Source: Clostridiales bacterium (GTDB lineage Bacteria > Bacillota > Clostridia > Monoglobales > Monoglobaceae). From it: a DNA stretch of 64,000 bases. A model generated the notes under the pieces. The model saw only the letters and a list, made by a program, of their open reading frames with translations. It ran no database searches and had not been told where the DNA came from. The DNA lies in contig JAHZIG010000005.1 in the NCBI GenBank assembly GCA_019419865.1, positions 62,001 to 126,000 of the forward strand, written 5' to 3'. How positions within the stretch are numbered: the first letter of the stretch is position 1; the number at the start of each line of letters is the position of its first letter. The translations under genes and the position numbers were made by a program. Positions 15,822 to 25,010 of this stretch are shown in pieces.

Positions 15822-18800
15822 ATGAAGCAAAAGAAATTATTAGCGGCTTTGACCGCTGGCTGCCTCGTTTGTTCAACACTTCCGCTTGCTGCGTTCGCGC
15901 AGCCGGACGGCGGACTTAATGATTTGAACACGGGCGCGCGGGAGACGCAAACGATCGCGGAGAACGGACAGAGTCCGGCGCTTACGCCGGGGTATACTCA
16001 AAACGCAAGCTTAAGCAGCGAAAACGCCGCGGTATCTACCGCGCCGGCCGACGGAGGAGCGACCGAACATAATGTCGCAGTCTCCGTTACGTCGGCTGAC
16101 GGAAAGACGACCGAATATAATACCGATCTGTTGTCGGCTATATCTACGGCGGACGACGGCGACGTTATCAAGCTGTTGAAAGACGTAACCATAGACGCCG
16201 AAAGCGAGCTGAAATCGGTCAAGACGGACGGAAAATTTACGTTGGATCTGGCGGGATATTCAATAACTTCGGATCAGGACGAGACGGTAGTGGAAATACA
16301 AAGCGGAGGAGACGTTACTGTTAAGGATTCCGCAGAAGATAACGGAACGGTTAGGACCAAAGGCTATTTTGCGACCGTAGAAGGCGACGGCAAGCTCACG
16401 GTCGAGGACGGAGATTTTGTAAATAATAATGCTGCTTTGGAACCCGGAGCATTCTCCGTTTTCCACGTCTATGAATTGTCTGCGACTCCGGCGCCAACGG
16501 CGTCCCCGGAGTCGACCGCGACCCCCGAGGTTACTTCGACCCCGACGGCGTCGGCCGACGCGGCTGCAAGCCCGACGATAAACCCCGAGTACGCGTCGAT
16601 ATTCGGCGAATACGCGCAGACGGCCGAGGAATCGCCTACGCCTGAAACGACCGCGACTCCTGAAGTTACGGCGAGCCCTGTTCCCACGGCTTCCGCGGCG
16701 GCCGCGCCTACTGCGACAGCGGCTCCGGGGATCGACGTAAAAAGCGGTCTGCTGATAAACGGAGGATCTTTTACGTCGGCCAAAAGCCCGATAACCTACA
16801 GCGGAAAGGTTCAGATAGGGATAAACGACGGCGCGTTTATAACAGGGGTCGGCTACGCTCCGATATCGAGCGCGGATCAGTCGGCGATCGGCGCCGATAT
16901 AATCCTGCCTGAAGGCAAGGCGCTTAGCGCTATAGAAAACGACGAAAACGACACGGTTACATACGCGGTAACGCAGGCTCAGGATATAGCGAGCGTCGGC
17001 GAAGAGAAATATACTACGTTAGGCGAAGCGTTCGCGGCGGCTGAGGACGGAAGTACTATAAAGCTGGTAAGCGACGCGACGGCCGCGCAGGACGCGGTCG
17101 TTCCGGAGGGGAAGACTCTGATATTGGACCTTAGCGGGTACGACTATAACAACGTAAGCGGCGCCGCGATAACGGTATCGAACGGCGGCGGTATAAGCAT
17201 AATAGACGGCGGCGAGACCAAGGGAAGCCTTAGCGGCTTGAGCGGAGCGGTCTGCGCCGTATCCGCGGCGGACTCGACGATAACGATCGACGGCGCGGTT
17301 TTGATGAGCGGATCCGGAGCGGCTGTTAACGCGGACGCCGGCTCGTCGAACGTTGCGATAAACATAACGGGCGGAGCCTATGTAGCGGGGATAAACGACC
17401 AAGCCGCGTCGTCTATGATAAACATCCAAGCGGACGAGAATACGGCGCCGATAATAGCGGCTTCCGCGCAGGGCGACGCGCTGTATACTGAAAACGGATC
17501 CGTGAATATAAACGGCGGAGAGCTGGCGGCGCAGAGGGCGATCTATCTCGGAACAGGAGCGAGCGCCGAGATAACGGACGGCAGTATAAGCGGAACGATA
17601 TATATGACGGGCGCGACCTTGAACATAAGCGGAGGCGAGTTCGTATCGGACGGATATGTAATAGACATGACGTCCGGCTGCGCGCTCGATATAAGCGGCG
17701 GAAGCTTTAGGAACGCGTCGGCGGGCGCGTATCCGGTAATAAATATGTTCGACGCGGCTATGCAGAGCGAGGTCGTAAACACGATCGATATTTCCGGCGG
17801 AACGTTCGAGATAGTCAATAACCATATAATCATAGCGGCGGCTTCTGCGGAGATAAATATTTCGGACGGTATCTTTACAAGCTCCTACAGTAATACCGGA
17901 ACGCCCGAGGAGGCGAGCGCGGCTTGCGACAGTATAATATACGCCTGCGACAACTATACGTCCGCGCTTAATATAACCGGAGGGACGTTTACGACCAGCG
18001 ACGGCGGAAGCGTTATAACTCCGGGGACTCTCGGCAGTATGAGCGTCGTTTTGGACGGGGGAATATTCAATTCCAATTTGGTAGCCGGAGAGAATACGGC
18101 GACGGAGCCGAATACGATAGCCGTCGGCAACACGAATTTGACAGCGAACGCGGCGGTGATAGCGGCGGATAAACTCCCGGCGAACTTTACGGCGACCGAT
18201 ATAACGCTCGGCGGCGCGGCGTATAAAATGGTAGGCGAAGCCGAAGCGGGCGTCGGACGTATAGGCTCGGAGTTCTATACCGACGCCGAAGCGTTTGACG
18301 AAGCTATAAAGAATATAGACGAAAACGATACGGTTATAAATATATTCGATGACGTAACCTTGAGCGGCGAGATAAATATCCCGGTCGAGACAACCGTGAC
18401 GATAAAAGACGGCAAGACCGTTAAGTTAACGGACGGCGCCGCGCTTACAAACAACGGCTCGATAAACGGGAGCGTCGGCGTACAGGACGGCGCGGCCATG
18501 ATTAATAACGGCAATATAAACGGAACGGTATACATAGACGGCGGCGCGGACGGCGAGGAGCCGGGCGCGCTCACGAACGCGGCTACCGGCAGGATCGAAG
18601 GCCGGATCATAATTACCGGAACCGGCGTTTTTGAGAACCTCAATACCGAAGAGGGTTCCGCGCCCGAACCTGAGTACGTCGTCAGCGCGATAGCGTTTAC
18701 CAGCGATTCGAACACGGTCGGCTTAGGGCGTACAAAACAGCTCGAGGTCGTATTCATACCTGAAAACGCGGAGGCTCCAATAACTTGGAGCTCGTCCGAC

Positions 18801-19781
18801 GAGAACGTAGCAAGGGTAGACGAAAGCGGCGTTGTGACCGGACTTTCTATAGGCACTGCGACTATAACCGCGACCTGCGGCGAGGGCGAGAGCGCTATGA
18901 CGGCGACCTGCGAAGTCACTGTAAGACAGCAGGGCGGCGGAACCGGCAACCTCGGTTGGGGCGAAGGAACCAATACTGAATACACGGTCTATATAGGAAA
19001 CACCCAGAACGGAACGGTGACCGCGTCGCAAAGCCGCGCGGGCAGAGGCGATACCGTGACCTTTAGAACCAGTCCCGACGACGGATATACTGTCTATACG
19101 GTAAACGTATACGACGCGTACGGCGACGACGTGAGCGTGCTTAAAAATTCGGAGAACAGTTACGAGTTCACAATGCCGGGCAGTTCGGTCACGATCAGAG
19201 TTGAGTTTACCGAGGACGACGTATGGAGAAATCCTTACAGGGACGTCTCCGAGAGCGATTGGTTCTACGACGCGGTAGAGTATGTGGCTAAAAACGGTCT
19301 GTTCTACGGAACGGAAACCTATTTGTTCTCCCCTAACGACACTATGACGAGGGCTATGCTTGTGACGGTAATCTACCGTATGGAAGGTATGCCGGCCGTT
19401 TCGTCCGGATCGACGTTCAGCGACGTCGTTACTACCGAGTACTACGCCGACGCCGTCAAATGGGCGAGCGCTAACGGAATAGTAAACGGTATAGGCTATA
19501 ACCTGTTCGCCCCGAACGACAACGTCACAAGAGAACAGATAGCGGCGATCATTCACAGATATTCGCAGTATAAAGGTTACGCAACCTCCGCGAGCGGAAA
19601 CCTCGGCAGGTTCACGGACGCAAATGCGATCTCGTCCTGGGCGCTTTCCGATCTTCGCTGGGCGGTCGGTACGGGATTGATGATCGGTCACGACGACGGC
19701 AGACTCGGTCCGGCCGACAACGCGACCAGAGCGGAAGTCGCGACCATGCTTATGAGATACTGCGAGGACATCGCGAATTAA
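15822..19781 (+). CDS. Large secreted surface protein with beta-helix-like repeats, Ig-like domain and three SLH domains
   Basis: Cell-surface protein of 1319 aa anchored to secondary wall polymers. Order: signal peptide (MKQKKLLAALTAGC...AAFA, about 1-29); a region of short beta-strand coils (DGDVIKLLKDVTI, then GGSFRNAS, GGTFEIV, GGTFTTS and similar) suggesting a right-handed beta-helix; Thr/Pro/Ala-rich linkers around 220-305; a BIG2-like domain around 950-1035 (ITWSSSDENVARVDESGVVT); an InlB/bacterial-repeat-like domain around 1045-1130; and three SLH motifs at the C-terminus (YRDVSESDWFYDAVEYVAK, FSDVVTTEYYADAVKWA, FTDANAISSWALSDLRWA). The ATG at 15822 follows GAAGGAG; a GTG 6 bp earlier is too close to that site. 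No catalytic residues were identified, so adhesion or an S-layer role is likely. Confidence 0.88.
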   Translation: MKQKKLLAALTAGCLVCSTLPLAAFAQPDGGLNDLNTGARETQTIAENGQSPALTPGYTQNASLSSENAAVSTAPADGGATEHNVAVSVTSADGKTTEYNTDLLSAISTADDGDVIKLLKDVTIDAESELKSVKTDGKFTLDLAGYSITSDQDETVVEIQSGGDVTVKDSAEDNGTVRTKGYFATVEGDGKLTVEDGDFVNNNAALEPGAFSVFHVYELSATPAPTASPESTATPEVTSTPTASADAAASPTINPEYASIFGEYAQTAEESPTPETTATPEVTASPVPTASAAAAPTATAAPGIDVKSGLLINGGSFTSAKSPITYSGKVQIGINDGAFITGVGYAPISSADQSAIGADIILPEGKALSAIENDENDTVTYAVTQAQDIASVGEEKYTTLGEAFAAAEDGSTIKLVSDATAAQDAVVPEGKTLILDLSGYDYNNVSGAAITVSNGGGISIIDGGETKGSLSGLSGAVCAVSAADSTITIDGAVLMSGSGAAVNADAGSSNVAINITGGAYVAGINDQAASSMINIQADENTAPIIAASAQGDALYTENGSVNINGGELAAQRAIYLGTGASAEITDGSISGTIYMTGATLNISGGEFVSDGYVIDMTSGCALDISGGSFRNASAGAYPVINMFDAAMQSEVVNTIDISGGTFEIVNNHIIIAAASAEINISDGIFTSSYSNTGTPEEASAACDSIIYACDNYTSALNITGGTFTTSDGGSVITPGTLGSMSVVLDGGIFNSNLVAGENTATEPNTIAVGNTNLTANAAVIAADKLPANFTATDITLGGAAYKMVGEAEAGVGRIGSEFYTDAEAFDEAIKNIDENDTVINIFDDVTLSGEINIPVETTVTIKDGKTVKLTDGAALTNNGSINGSVGVQDGAAMINNGNINGTVYIDGGADGEEPGALTNAATGRIEGRIIITGTGVFENLNTEEGSAPEPEYVVSAIAFTSDSNTVGLGRTKQLEVVFIPENAEAPITWSSSDENVARVDESGVVTGLSIGTATITATCGEGESAMTATCEVTVRQQGGGTGNLGWGEGTNTEYTVYIGNTQNGTVTASQSRAGRGDTVTFRTSPDDGYTVYTVNVYDAYGDDVSVLKNSENSYEFTMPGSSVTIRVEFTEDDVWRNPYRDVSESDWFYDAVEYVAKNGLFYGTETYLFSPNDTMTRAMLVTVIYRMEGMPAVSSGSTFSDVVTTEYYADAVKWASANGIVNGIGYNLFAPNDNVTREQIAAIIHRYSQYKGYATSASGNLGRFTDANAISSWALSDLRWAVGTGLMIGHDDGRLGPADNATRAEVATMLMRYCEDIAN

Positions 19782-19823
19782 GACCGATCTTAAAGCTATT
19801 GCAATTTAATATAAACTTTTTAC

Positions 19824-19861
19824 GAACGGGTTCGGACTCTTGCCGGGCTCGTTCTGTTTTT
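19824..19861 (+). terminator. Terminator of the large SLH gene
   Basis: GAACGGGTTCGG pairs with CCGGGCTCGTTC (with G-U pairs), followed by TGTTTTT. Confidence 0.85.
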
Positions 19862-19891
19862 ATCGCGCTCTCAAATAATTTGAAAAATTAG

Positions 19892-19945
19892 TTAGGCACC
19901 TTGACAAATTGGAATTGTTGTTTTATAATAATATTAGGCGCCTAA
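19892..19945 (+). promoter_or_regulatory. marR promoter with two operator sites
   Basis: TTGACA (19901-19906) and TATAAT (19924-19929) are separated by 17 bp, a near-consensus promoter. A perfect 12-bp palindrome TTAGGCGCCTAA (19934-19945) lies just after the -10, and a related TTAGGCACCT overlaps the -35 at 19892-19901. This is the layout of an autorepressed MarR gene. Confidence 0.85.
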
Positions 19946-19973
19946 ATAAATTAAAATTACAGGAGGAATAATA

Positions 19974-20579
19974 ATGAGAGACAGAAAAGACGATTTATAT
20001 AACGACGGTTTTAATGACATGGAATTTGGCGGACATAGAGGCCGTCATGGACGCTGCGGGCACGGAATGGACGACGAGGGAGGCGAGCGCGGCTGTTGCG
20101 GACGCGGCCATGGACATGAAAGCGGCTGCGGAAGACATGGTATGCGCGGGGCGTTTTTGGAGCGTATGGAGGAGCAGGACGAGCTGACTATACTTTTCGG
20201 CAAATGCGTCCATAAAGTCTTTGGACATCCTCACAGAGGGCGCGGCCAGGGCAGGATACTTAAGCTGATCTTAGCGAGCGGCGGAGAGATGACGCAAGGC
20301 GAGCTCCAGGAAAAACTCGGAACGCAACCAGGGTCCGTGAGCGAGATAGTGTCGAAATTGGTAAATCGGGGTATGCTGACGCGCGAGAAGGACGAGGAGG
20401 ATAAGAGAAAGGTCGTTCTTAGATTGACCGAACAGGGGCGTGAAAAGGCCGAACACTGCCATGGGGAAGATCGTAACAAAGACGCGTTCGGAGCGCTCAG
20501 CGACGAGGAAAAGGAGACTCTTAAGTCTCTGCTTGAAAAGCTTTTACAAGACGACAAGAATGAAAATGCCGACGAGTAA
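19974..20579 (+). CDS. MarR-family regulator with a Gly/His/Cys-rich N-terminal extension
   Basis: Transcriptional regulator of 201 aa. Residues 1-60 are packed with Gly, His, Cys and acidic residues (HRGRHGRCGHGM, GCCGRGHGHESGCGRHG), resembling a metal-binding tail and absent from ordinary MarR proteins. The winged helix follows (about 85-175): LKLILASGGEMTQGELQEKL, recognition helix QPGSVSEIVSKLVNRG, wing TREKDEEDKRKVVLRLTEQG. The ATG follows AGGAGG. It should bind the TTAGG palindromes in its own promoter. No target transporter lies next to it; the next gene, murA, is convergent. Metal or redox sensing is a hypothesis from composition alone. Confidence 0.88.
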   Translation: MRDRKDDLYNDGFNDMEFGGHRGRHGRCGHGMDDEGGERGCCGRGHGHESGCGRHGMRGAFLERMEEQDELTILFGKCVHKVFGHPHRGRGQGRILKLILASGGEMTQGELQEKLGTQPGSVSEIVSKLVNRGMLTREKDEEDKRKVVLRLTEQGREKAEHCHGEDRNKDAFGALSDEEKETLKSLLEKLLQDDKNENADE

Positions 20580-20605
20580 GCCGATATTGTTTAATAATCA
20601 AAAAT

Positions 20606-20645
20606 AACCGGTACTCGGATCAACTTTCCGAATACCGGTTTAATA
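20606..20645. terminator. Bidirectional terminator between marR and murA
   Basis: A 14-bp stem (AACCGGTACTCGGA with TCCGAATACCGGTT, one mismatch) with a 7-nt loop serves two convergent genes, with A/T-rich flanks on both sides. Confidence 0.8.
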
Positions 20646-20666
20646 ATTTCAAATCTTAATTTTCAA

Positions 20667-21998
20667 TTAACTGAGCGCCTCGAACGGCTCCACTATATCC
20701 GATTTATGCATTTTATGAGTATTGTAATCGTAAGACCTTCTTGTGATCTGCGCTCCGAGCTTTCTGAGCTTATCCTCGAAATGCTCGTAACCTCTGTCGA
20801 TATACTTCAAATTATGTATCTCGGTAACGCCGTCGGCGATGAGACCCGCTATCACAAGCGCGGCTCCGGCTCTCAGATCGGTAGCCGACACCGGAGCTCC
20901 GGTCAGTTTGGTCCCGCCTTCGACTATAGCTATATTCTTGCCCTCGACCGTGATATTTCCGCCCATTCGGTTCAGCTCGTCGACGTATTTGAGTCTCGTA
21001 TCCCACACGTTCTCCCGCATTATGCTCGTACCCTTGGCGACCGTCAAAAGCACGACCATCTGCGGCTGAAGATCGGTCGGGAATCCCGGATAGGGCTGAG
21101 TCTTTACCGTCGCTTTGCGAAGTTCGGGCTTATCGACGAAGATCCTTATAGCCTCGTCGTATTCCTGCACGCCGACGCCCATCTCTTCAAGCTTCGCGCT
21201 CAGAGATTCCATATGCTTAGGAATGATATTCGTGACCGTGACGTCGCCTCTCGTCGCCGCCGCGGCTATCATATACGTGCCGGCTTCTATCTGGTCGGGG
21301 ATCACGCTGAACGTGCCGCCGTGTAATTCTTTGACGCCGCGTATTTTTATAACGTCGGTTCCCGCGCCTCTGATATTGGCGCCCATGCTGTTTAAGAAGT
21401 TAGCCACGTCCACCACGTGAGGCTCTTTCGCCGCGCTGTCGATCACGGTCATGCCTTCGGCGAGGACCGCGGCGAGCATGATGTTTATCGTAGCTCCGAC
21501 CGAAACCACGTCGAGATACACCGCGTCGCCGATCAGCCGATCCGCTTCGAGGTTGACCGTTCCGTATTCGACGTTCACCCTTGCGCCGAGAGCTTCAAAA
21601 CCCTTGACGTGTTGGTCTATAGGCCTTACGCCGAAATCGCAGCCGCCCGGGAGAGCGACCTTGGCGCGTTTAAAACGTCCGAGCAGAGCGCCCATCAGAT
21701 AAGAAGAAGCGCGCATCCTTCCGACGCTTTCATATGTAGCTTCGTAATTGTTTAAGTCCGAACAATCGACCTCGACTGTGTTTTCTTCCACAAATTCGGC
21801 TTTTCCTCCCAGGTCGTTTATCATGTTGATCAGATTGACGATATCAGTCACTCTGGGCACGTTTTCCACTATACATTTTCCCTTTACCATCATCGCGGCC
21901 ACGAGAATAGCGACCGCGGAATTCTTAGCGCCGCTTATCTTGACCTCGCCGCGCAGCTTTACGCCGCCCAGAATTACCATTTTTTCTCTATTTTCCAT
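20667..21998 (-). CDS. murA: UDP-N-acetylglucosamine 1-carboxyvinyltransferase
   Basis: First committed step of peptidoglycan synthesis: transfers enolpyruvate from phosphoenolpyruvate to UDP-GlcNAc in the cytoplasm. The protein has 443 aa, normal for the family. It shows the substrate-binding ISGAKNSAV motif near residue 22 and the catalytic loop [15 protein letters not shown] with Cys120, the residue targeted by fosfomycin. Later motifs [11 protein letters not shown] and [10 protein letters not shown] also match. It is monocistronic, with its own promoter about 125 bp upstream. The C-terminal extension ([12 protein letters not shown]...) is slightly longer than in classic MurA. Clostridia often carry two paralogues; which one this is cannot be told. 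Confidence 0.95.
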   Translation of the reverse strand: MENREKMVILGGVKLRGEVKISGAKNSAVAILVAAMMVKGKCIVENVPRVTDIVNLINMINDLGGKAEFVEENTVEVDCSDLNNYEATYESVGRMRASSYLMGALLGRFKRAKVALPGGCDFGVRPIDQHVKGFEALGARVNVEYGTVNLEADRLIGDAVYLDVVSVGATINIMLAAVLAEGMTVIDSAAKEPHVVDVANFLNSMGANIRGAGTDVIKIRGVKELHGGTFSVIPDQIEAGTYMIAAAATRGDVTVTNIIPKHMESLSAKLEEMGVGVQEYDEAIRIFVDKPELRKATVKTQPYPGFPTDLQPQMVVLLTVAKGTSIMRENVWDTRLKYVDELNRMGGNITVEGKNIAIVEGGTKLTGAPVSATDLRAGAALVIAGLIADGVTEIHNLKYIDRGYEHFEDKLRKLGAQITRRSYDYNTHKMHKSDIVEPFEALS

Positions 21999-22121
21999 TT
22001 ATTTTTGCCCCCATTTTCGAGCTTATAGCAGATAGAAATATCTAAATAACCATGAATAGAACGATATATTATAAACAAACATATCCGTTTTTCTATATTC
22101 CTCGTTTGAACATACAAACTG

Positions 22122-22149
22122 ATTATAGCACAATTTGCTCAAAGTTCAA
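22122..22149 (-). promoter_or_regulatory. murA promoter
   Basis: On the minus strand TTGAAC (22149-22144), a 16-bp spacer ending in TGC, then TATAAT (22127-22122): a good -35 with an extended -10. Confidence 0.75.
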
Positions 22150-22506
22150 GTGTTTTAGATATTTTTCTCACATTATGCAAAAAACATTTGTGAAAACATG
22201 TATCCGATTATTACATTTGTATATTATTTTATGACGTATGTCTGTAATATGTTTATAAAAGTTTTTTAAGCGTCCGCGCCGTTTTTGTCAAGCCGGTATC
22301 CCGTCGTGCGCCGCGCGCCATAAAAGAAATATGCGCGGCGGTTTACGGTATTCTTAGGTCGAATTTATTTGAAAATATCCAAATACGCGCCCCAATTAAC
22401 AGCGTTTTTTAGCTCCCGCCTTTATATTGCTTAAAGCAAAAAGCGAACATAAATAATTATATCATATTATAATTACGACGCTATTACAGAAACATTAAAT
22501 ACATTT
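22150..22506. other. AT-rich intergenic DNA between divergent murA and amidase genes
   Basis: No gene seen. A GC-rich hairpin (CGCCGCGC at 22309-22316 with GCGCGGCG at 22333-22340) stands out in otherwise AT-rich sequence; its role is unclear. Confidence 0.4.
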
Positions 22507-22535
22507 TTCACCAAAATTAGACCGCATGCTATAAT
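22507..22535 (+). promoter_or_regulatory. Amidase promoter
   Basis: TTCACC (22507-22512), a 17-bp spacer ending in ATGC, then TATAAT (22530-22535). The TTCACCAAA..ATGCTATAAT pattern is shared with the small Cys-rich gene pair at 1571. Confidence 0.6.
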
Positions 22536-22599
22536 GATAATAGGAGCTTGTTCATAGATAATAAAGTTTTTTATTCAGTAAAAGCGGAGGAGAACGATC

Positions 22600-22647
22600 G
22601 GGAAAGCGGCCCGCTTAAAATATACGCCCGCTGTAGGCCGCTTTTCC
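22600..22647 (+). promoter_or_regulatory. Leader hairpin upstream of the amidase
   Basis: GGGAAAGCGGCC pairs with GGCCGCTTTTCC (12 bp, one G-U) across a 24-nt loop, ending 30 nt before the start codon. There is no T-run, so it is more likely an mRNA leader structure than a terminator. Confidence 0.5.
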
Positions 22648-22676
22648 GCATCGAGCAATTAAAAGGAGGTAAGATA

Positions 22677-23237
22677 ATGGCTACAAAAATTTTTGTCGAC
22701 GCGGGTCACGGAGGAACAAACCCGGGCGCCGTCGGCAACGGCGTGACCGAAGAGAGAGTCAATCTATCGGTTGCGACTCAGCTCGCTCAGAATCTCAGAA
22801 ACGCCGGCTACGAGGTGATGGAATACAGAACTACCAGAGACGAAAACGTTTTAGACAACGTGGCGCAGGATCTGAGAAACAGGGCGAGAATGGCTAACGA
22901 GTGGGGAGCCGATTACTTTGTGAGCATACACACAAATTCGTCCTTAAACCCCGCCGCCAACGGTTTTGAGACCTACGTATACCGCATACCGTCGCGCGCG
23001 GCCGAGCTGGCTCAGTCGATACAGGACGCGTTCGTAAGCGAGCTCGGTTCAAAGGACAACGGGGTGAGAAGCGCGAACTTTTCCGTGCTCAGAAACACGA
23101 ATATGCCCGCGGTATTGTGCGAGCTGGGATATCTGTCGAACCCTACCGAGGCTCTGAATCTCAACAGTCCGCTCTGGCAGACCAAAGCGGCGAGGGCTAT
23201 TTTCAACGGCATATATAATTTTGTGAAGCCGTATTAA
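22677..23237 (+). CDS. N-acetylmuramoyl-L-alanine amidase, Amidase_3 family
   Basis: Zinc hydrolase of 186 aa that cleaves the bond between N-acetylmuramic acid and L-alanine in peptidoglycan. The Amidase_3 fold fills the protein: FVDAGHGGTNPGAVGNG (first zinc His), E in VTEERVNLSVA, FVSIHTNSS (second His pair) and PAVLCELGYLSNP (catalytic Glu). I use the ATG at 22677 after AAAAGGAGG; the open frame extends upstream to 22548, but that part overlaps the leader hairpin. No signal peptide or wall-binding domain is seen, so it may act inside the developing spore or mother cell, on lysis, or be exported by another route. Confidence 0.93.
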   Translation: MATKIFVDAGHGGTNPGAVGNGVTEERVNLSVATQLAQNLRNAGYEVMEYRTTRDENVLDNVAQDLRNRARMANEWGADYFVSIHTNSSLNPAANGFETYVYRIPSRAAELAQSIQDAFVSELGSKDNGVRSANFSVLRNTNMPAVLCELGYLSNPTEALNLNSPLWQTKAARAIFNGIYNFVKPY

Positions 23238-23299
23238 TAAATAGGAAAGAAACAGAATTGAGAACCCTGCTTTGGAGATAAGTTACAGTTGCGGTATCC

Positions 23300-23329
23300 G
23301 GCGGCGCGGGTCTAAATTAACGCGCCGCC
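23300..23329 (+). terminator. GC-rich hairpin downstream of the amidase
   Basis: GGCGGCGCG pairs with CGCGCCGCC across a 12-nt loop; the following T-tract is weak. Confidence 0.45.
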
Positions 23330-23428
23330 TCGAACAGTTTTGTGTAAAAGACAAAAAAATATAAAATGACGATCGTAAATTTTCCATACGCCCTTAAATT
23401 CTTGTAAGATTATTGTAACAATAGCGGC

Positions 23429-23457
23429 TTGACTTTTTATATCTTGTTGGTTATAAT
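23429..23457 (+). promoter_or_regulatory. Promoter of the polysaccharide deacetylase gene
   Basis: TTGACT and TATAAT separated by 17 bp, about 90 bp before the start codon. Confidence 0.8.
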
Positions 23458-23545
23458 CAATTCGTGTTAATGGAGAAAACGGCGCAAAATTGAAAAATTT
23501 GTTTTAAAAAGGTTGCGAAAGATAAAGGCGGAGGGTTGCATTACT

Positions 23546-24610
23546 ATGAAGAAAGCGTTGGTAGCCGTATTTATTGGCGCGATACTTGTCGTATGTTTGG
23601 GCGCGAAGGGAGTTATCCGGGTCGACGAATCTGAAAATTACGATTCGAACATGACGACGATGTACAGCGAGGACGGCAGGACTCAGGAGGTCCCGCAGGA
23701 CGAGGTCGAAGAAAACAAGTCCGTCGGCTGGTACGATAATTTTACGGATGTGATAACAAAACTATGGGCTGACGACGGCAGAAGTATAATCGTCTATAAA
23801 GCGGATAAAGACGCTTATCTCGACGCCGGCTGGAAAGAAAACCGCAGTCAGGTGGTATCGAAGATATACAATAAGGATACCGGAGAAGAAAAAGAGGTCT
23901 TTAAGTCCGAAGTTCAGGGCTATTTAGACAGCGGCTGGAAACGCGGAACGGGCGACGTCGATCCTGACGCGCCGATGGTGGCGCTCACTTTCGACGACGG
24001 TCCGAGCGCCGAGCTTACGCCGAAGCTTCTGGACGCCCTTGAAGAAAACGGGGCGAGGGCGACGTTTTTCTGTCTCGGTCAGAGTATAGACAAAGTAAAA
24101 GGTTCGGACGAAATAATTCGCAGAATGAAGGAGATAGGCTGCGAGGTGGGCAGTCATACGCAGGACCATAAACAGCTCACTTCGCTCAGCGAGGATCAGG
24201 TAAAACAGCAGATCAACCAGACCAAGGACTCGATCAGAGATATAACCGGCGAGGATCCGTCGGTAATGAGACCTCCCTATGGAGCGCATAACGAGACGGT
24301 GGACAAAAACGCCGGCGCGCCGATCATCTTATGGTGTAAGGACTCCACGGATTGGAGTCTCAAAAACGCGGACGCTATCTATGAGAAAACGCTGAGCGAA
24401 GTGGAGGACGGAGACATCATACTCCTACACGATATCCACGATTTTTCCGTAGAGGCGGCTATAAAGCTGATACCCAAGCTTCAGGAAGAAGGCTATCAGC
24501 TCGTGACCGTAAGCGAGATGATAGAGGCCAAGGTCGGAAGCGTAGAAGACGGCAAGACATATACCGATATGTGGCCGAGCACTGTCAAAAAGCTGACCGG
24601 CTCAAACTAA
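23546..24610 (+). CDS. Polysaccharide (peptidoglycan) deacetylase, NodB homology domain
   Basis: Predicted membrane-anchored or secreted metal-dependent deacetylase of 354 aa acting on wall glycans. An N-terminal hydrophobic segment (about 5-25) serves as signal or anchor. A middle region holds two short repeats ending in YLDAGWK and YLDSGWK (about 70-140). The NodB domain carries all motifs: TFDDGPSA near residue 155, HTQDHKQLTSLS, RPPYGAH, CKDSTDWSLKN and LLHDIHDF. The ATG follows GGAGGG. It stands alone under a consensus promoter near other wall genes. The natural substrate (GlcNAc or MurNAc residues) cannot be decided. Confidence 0.93.
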   Translation: MKKALVAVFIGAILVVCLGAKGVIRVDESENYDSNMTTMYSEDGRTQEVPQDEVEENKSVGWYDNFTDVITKLWADDGRSIIVYKADKDAYLDAGWKENRSQVVSKIYNKDTGEEKEVFKSEVQGYLDSGWKRGTGDVDPDAPMVALTFDDGPSAELTPKLLDALEENGARATFFCLGQSIDKVKGSDEIIRRMKEIGCEVGSHTQDHKQLTSLSEDQVKQQINQTKDSIRDITGEDPSVMRPPYGAHNETVDKNAGAPIILWCKDSTDWSLKNADAIYEKTLSEVEDGDIILLHDIHDFSVEAAIKLIPKLQEEGYQLVTVSEMIEAKVGSVEDGKTYTDMWPSTVKKLTGSN

Positions 24611-24719
24611 TATACGATATTTCTCAGCCGGGTGGATAAAACGGATAATTCACCAAAGCGGAGGATAATATAACGAATGAAACAAATACGGCGGCTGTAT
24701 AGAAATATGCGGTCGCCGT

Positions 24720-24825
24720 TAACATAGAGATTAGAGAATAGCGAATAGGCGCCTAAAAGGTTTCTGTCGCCGTTTAAACGGCGACTGAAGCGTTTGGGAA
24801 AACAACGTATTCCATTTCCGCATAT
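24720..24825 (+). repeat. Dispersed intergenic repeat, copy C
   Basis: AACATAGAGATTAGAG, AATAGCGAATAGG, then a hairpin CGCCGTTTAAACGGCG and GGAAAACAACGTATTCC. It matches the plan of copies A and B with a longer, perfect hairpin. Confidence 0.75.
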
Positions 24826-24828
24826 ATT

Positions 24829-24925
24829 AACGTAGGAGCTAGGGATTAGGAATGTGGATCGCTTCTGTAATGTTTAAACGGCGGTTGTAACGTATAGGAA
24901 AACAGGGTATTTCATTTCCGTATAC
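24829..24925 (+). repeat. Dispersed intergenic repeat, copy D (degenerate)
   Basis: TTAACGTAGGAGCTAGGGAT, then GTTTAAACGGCGG and GGAAAACAGGGTATTTC. It lies directly after copy C. Confidence 0.65.
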
Positions 24926-24957
24926 AAAAGCGTTCGGCGATAAAGGGCGAATTTCAC

Positions 24958-24996
24958 CCTCTAATCGCTATTCGCTAATCCCTAATCGCTACGTTT
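24958..24996 (-). repeat. Inverted half-copy E of the dispersed repeat, ending at the cysteine synthase ribosome binding site
   Basis: The plus strand reads CTCTAATCGCTATTCGC, TAATCCCTAATCGCTACGTT, the reverse complement of the GATTAG/GCGAATAG core, and runs straight into TGGAGG. Together with copies C and D this fills the gap 24611-25010. Confidence 0.75.
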
Positions 24997-25010
24997 GGAG
25001 GTCGATAGTA

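Noticed and set aside
18723..19691. Long minus-strand open frame opposite the large SLH gene
   Set aside because: Arg/Tyr/Val-rich, no domain or ribosome binding site; it is the mirror of a codon-biased real gene.
22548..22676. Longer N-terminus for the amidase
   Set aside because: Overlaps a leader hairpin; the ATG at 22677 has a far better ribosome binding site and matches family starts.
24720..24996. CRISPR-like or telomere-like array from the GATTAG repeats
   Set aside because: Units are short, irregular and partly inverted, with no spacers and no cas genes in the window.
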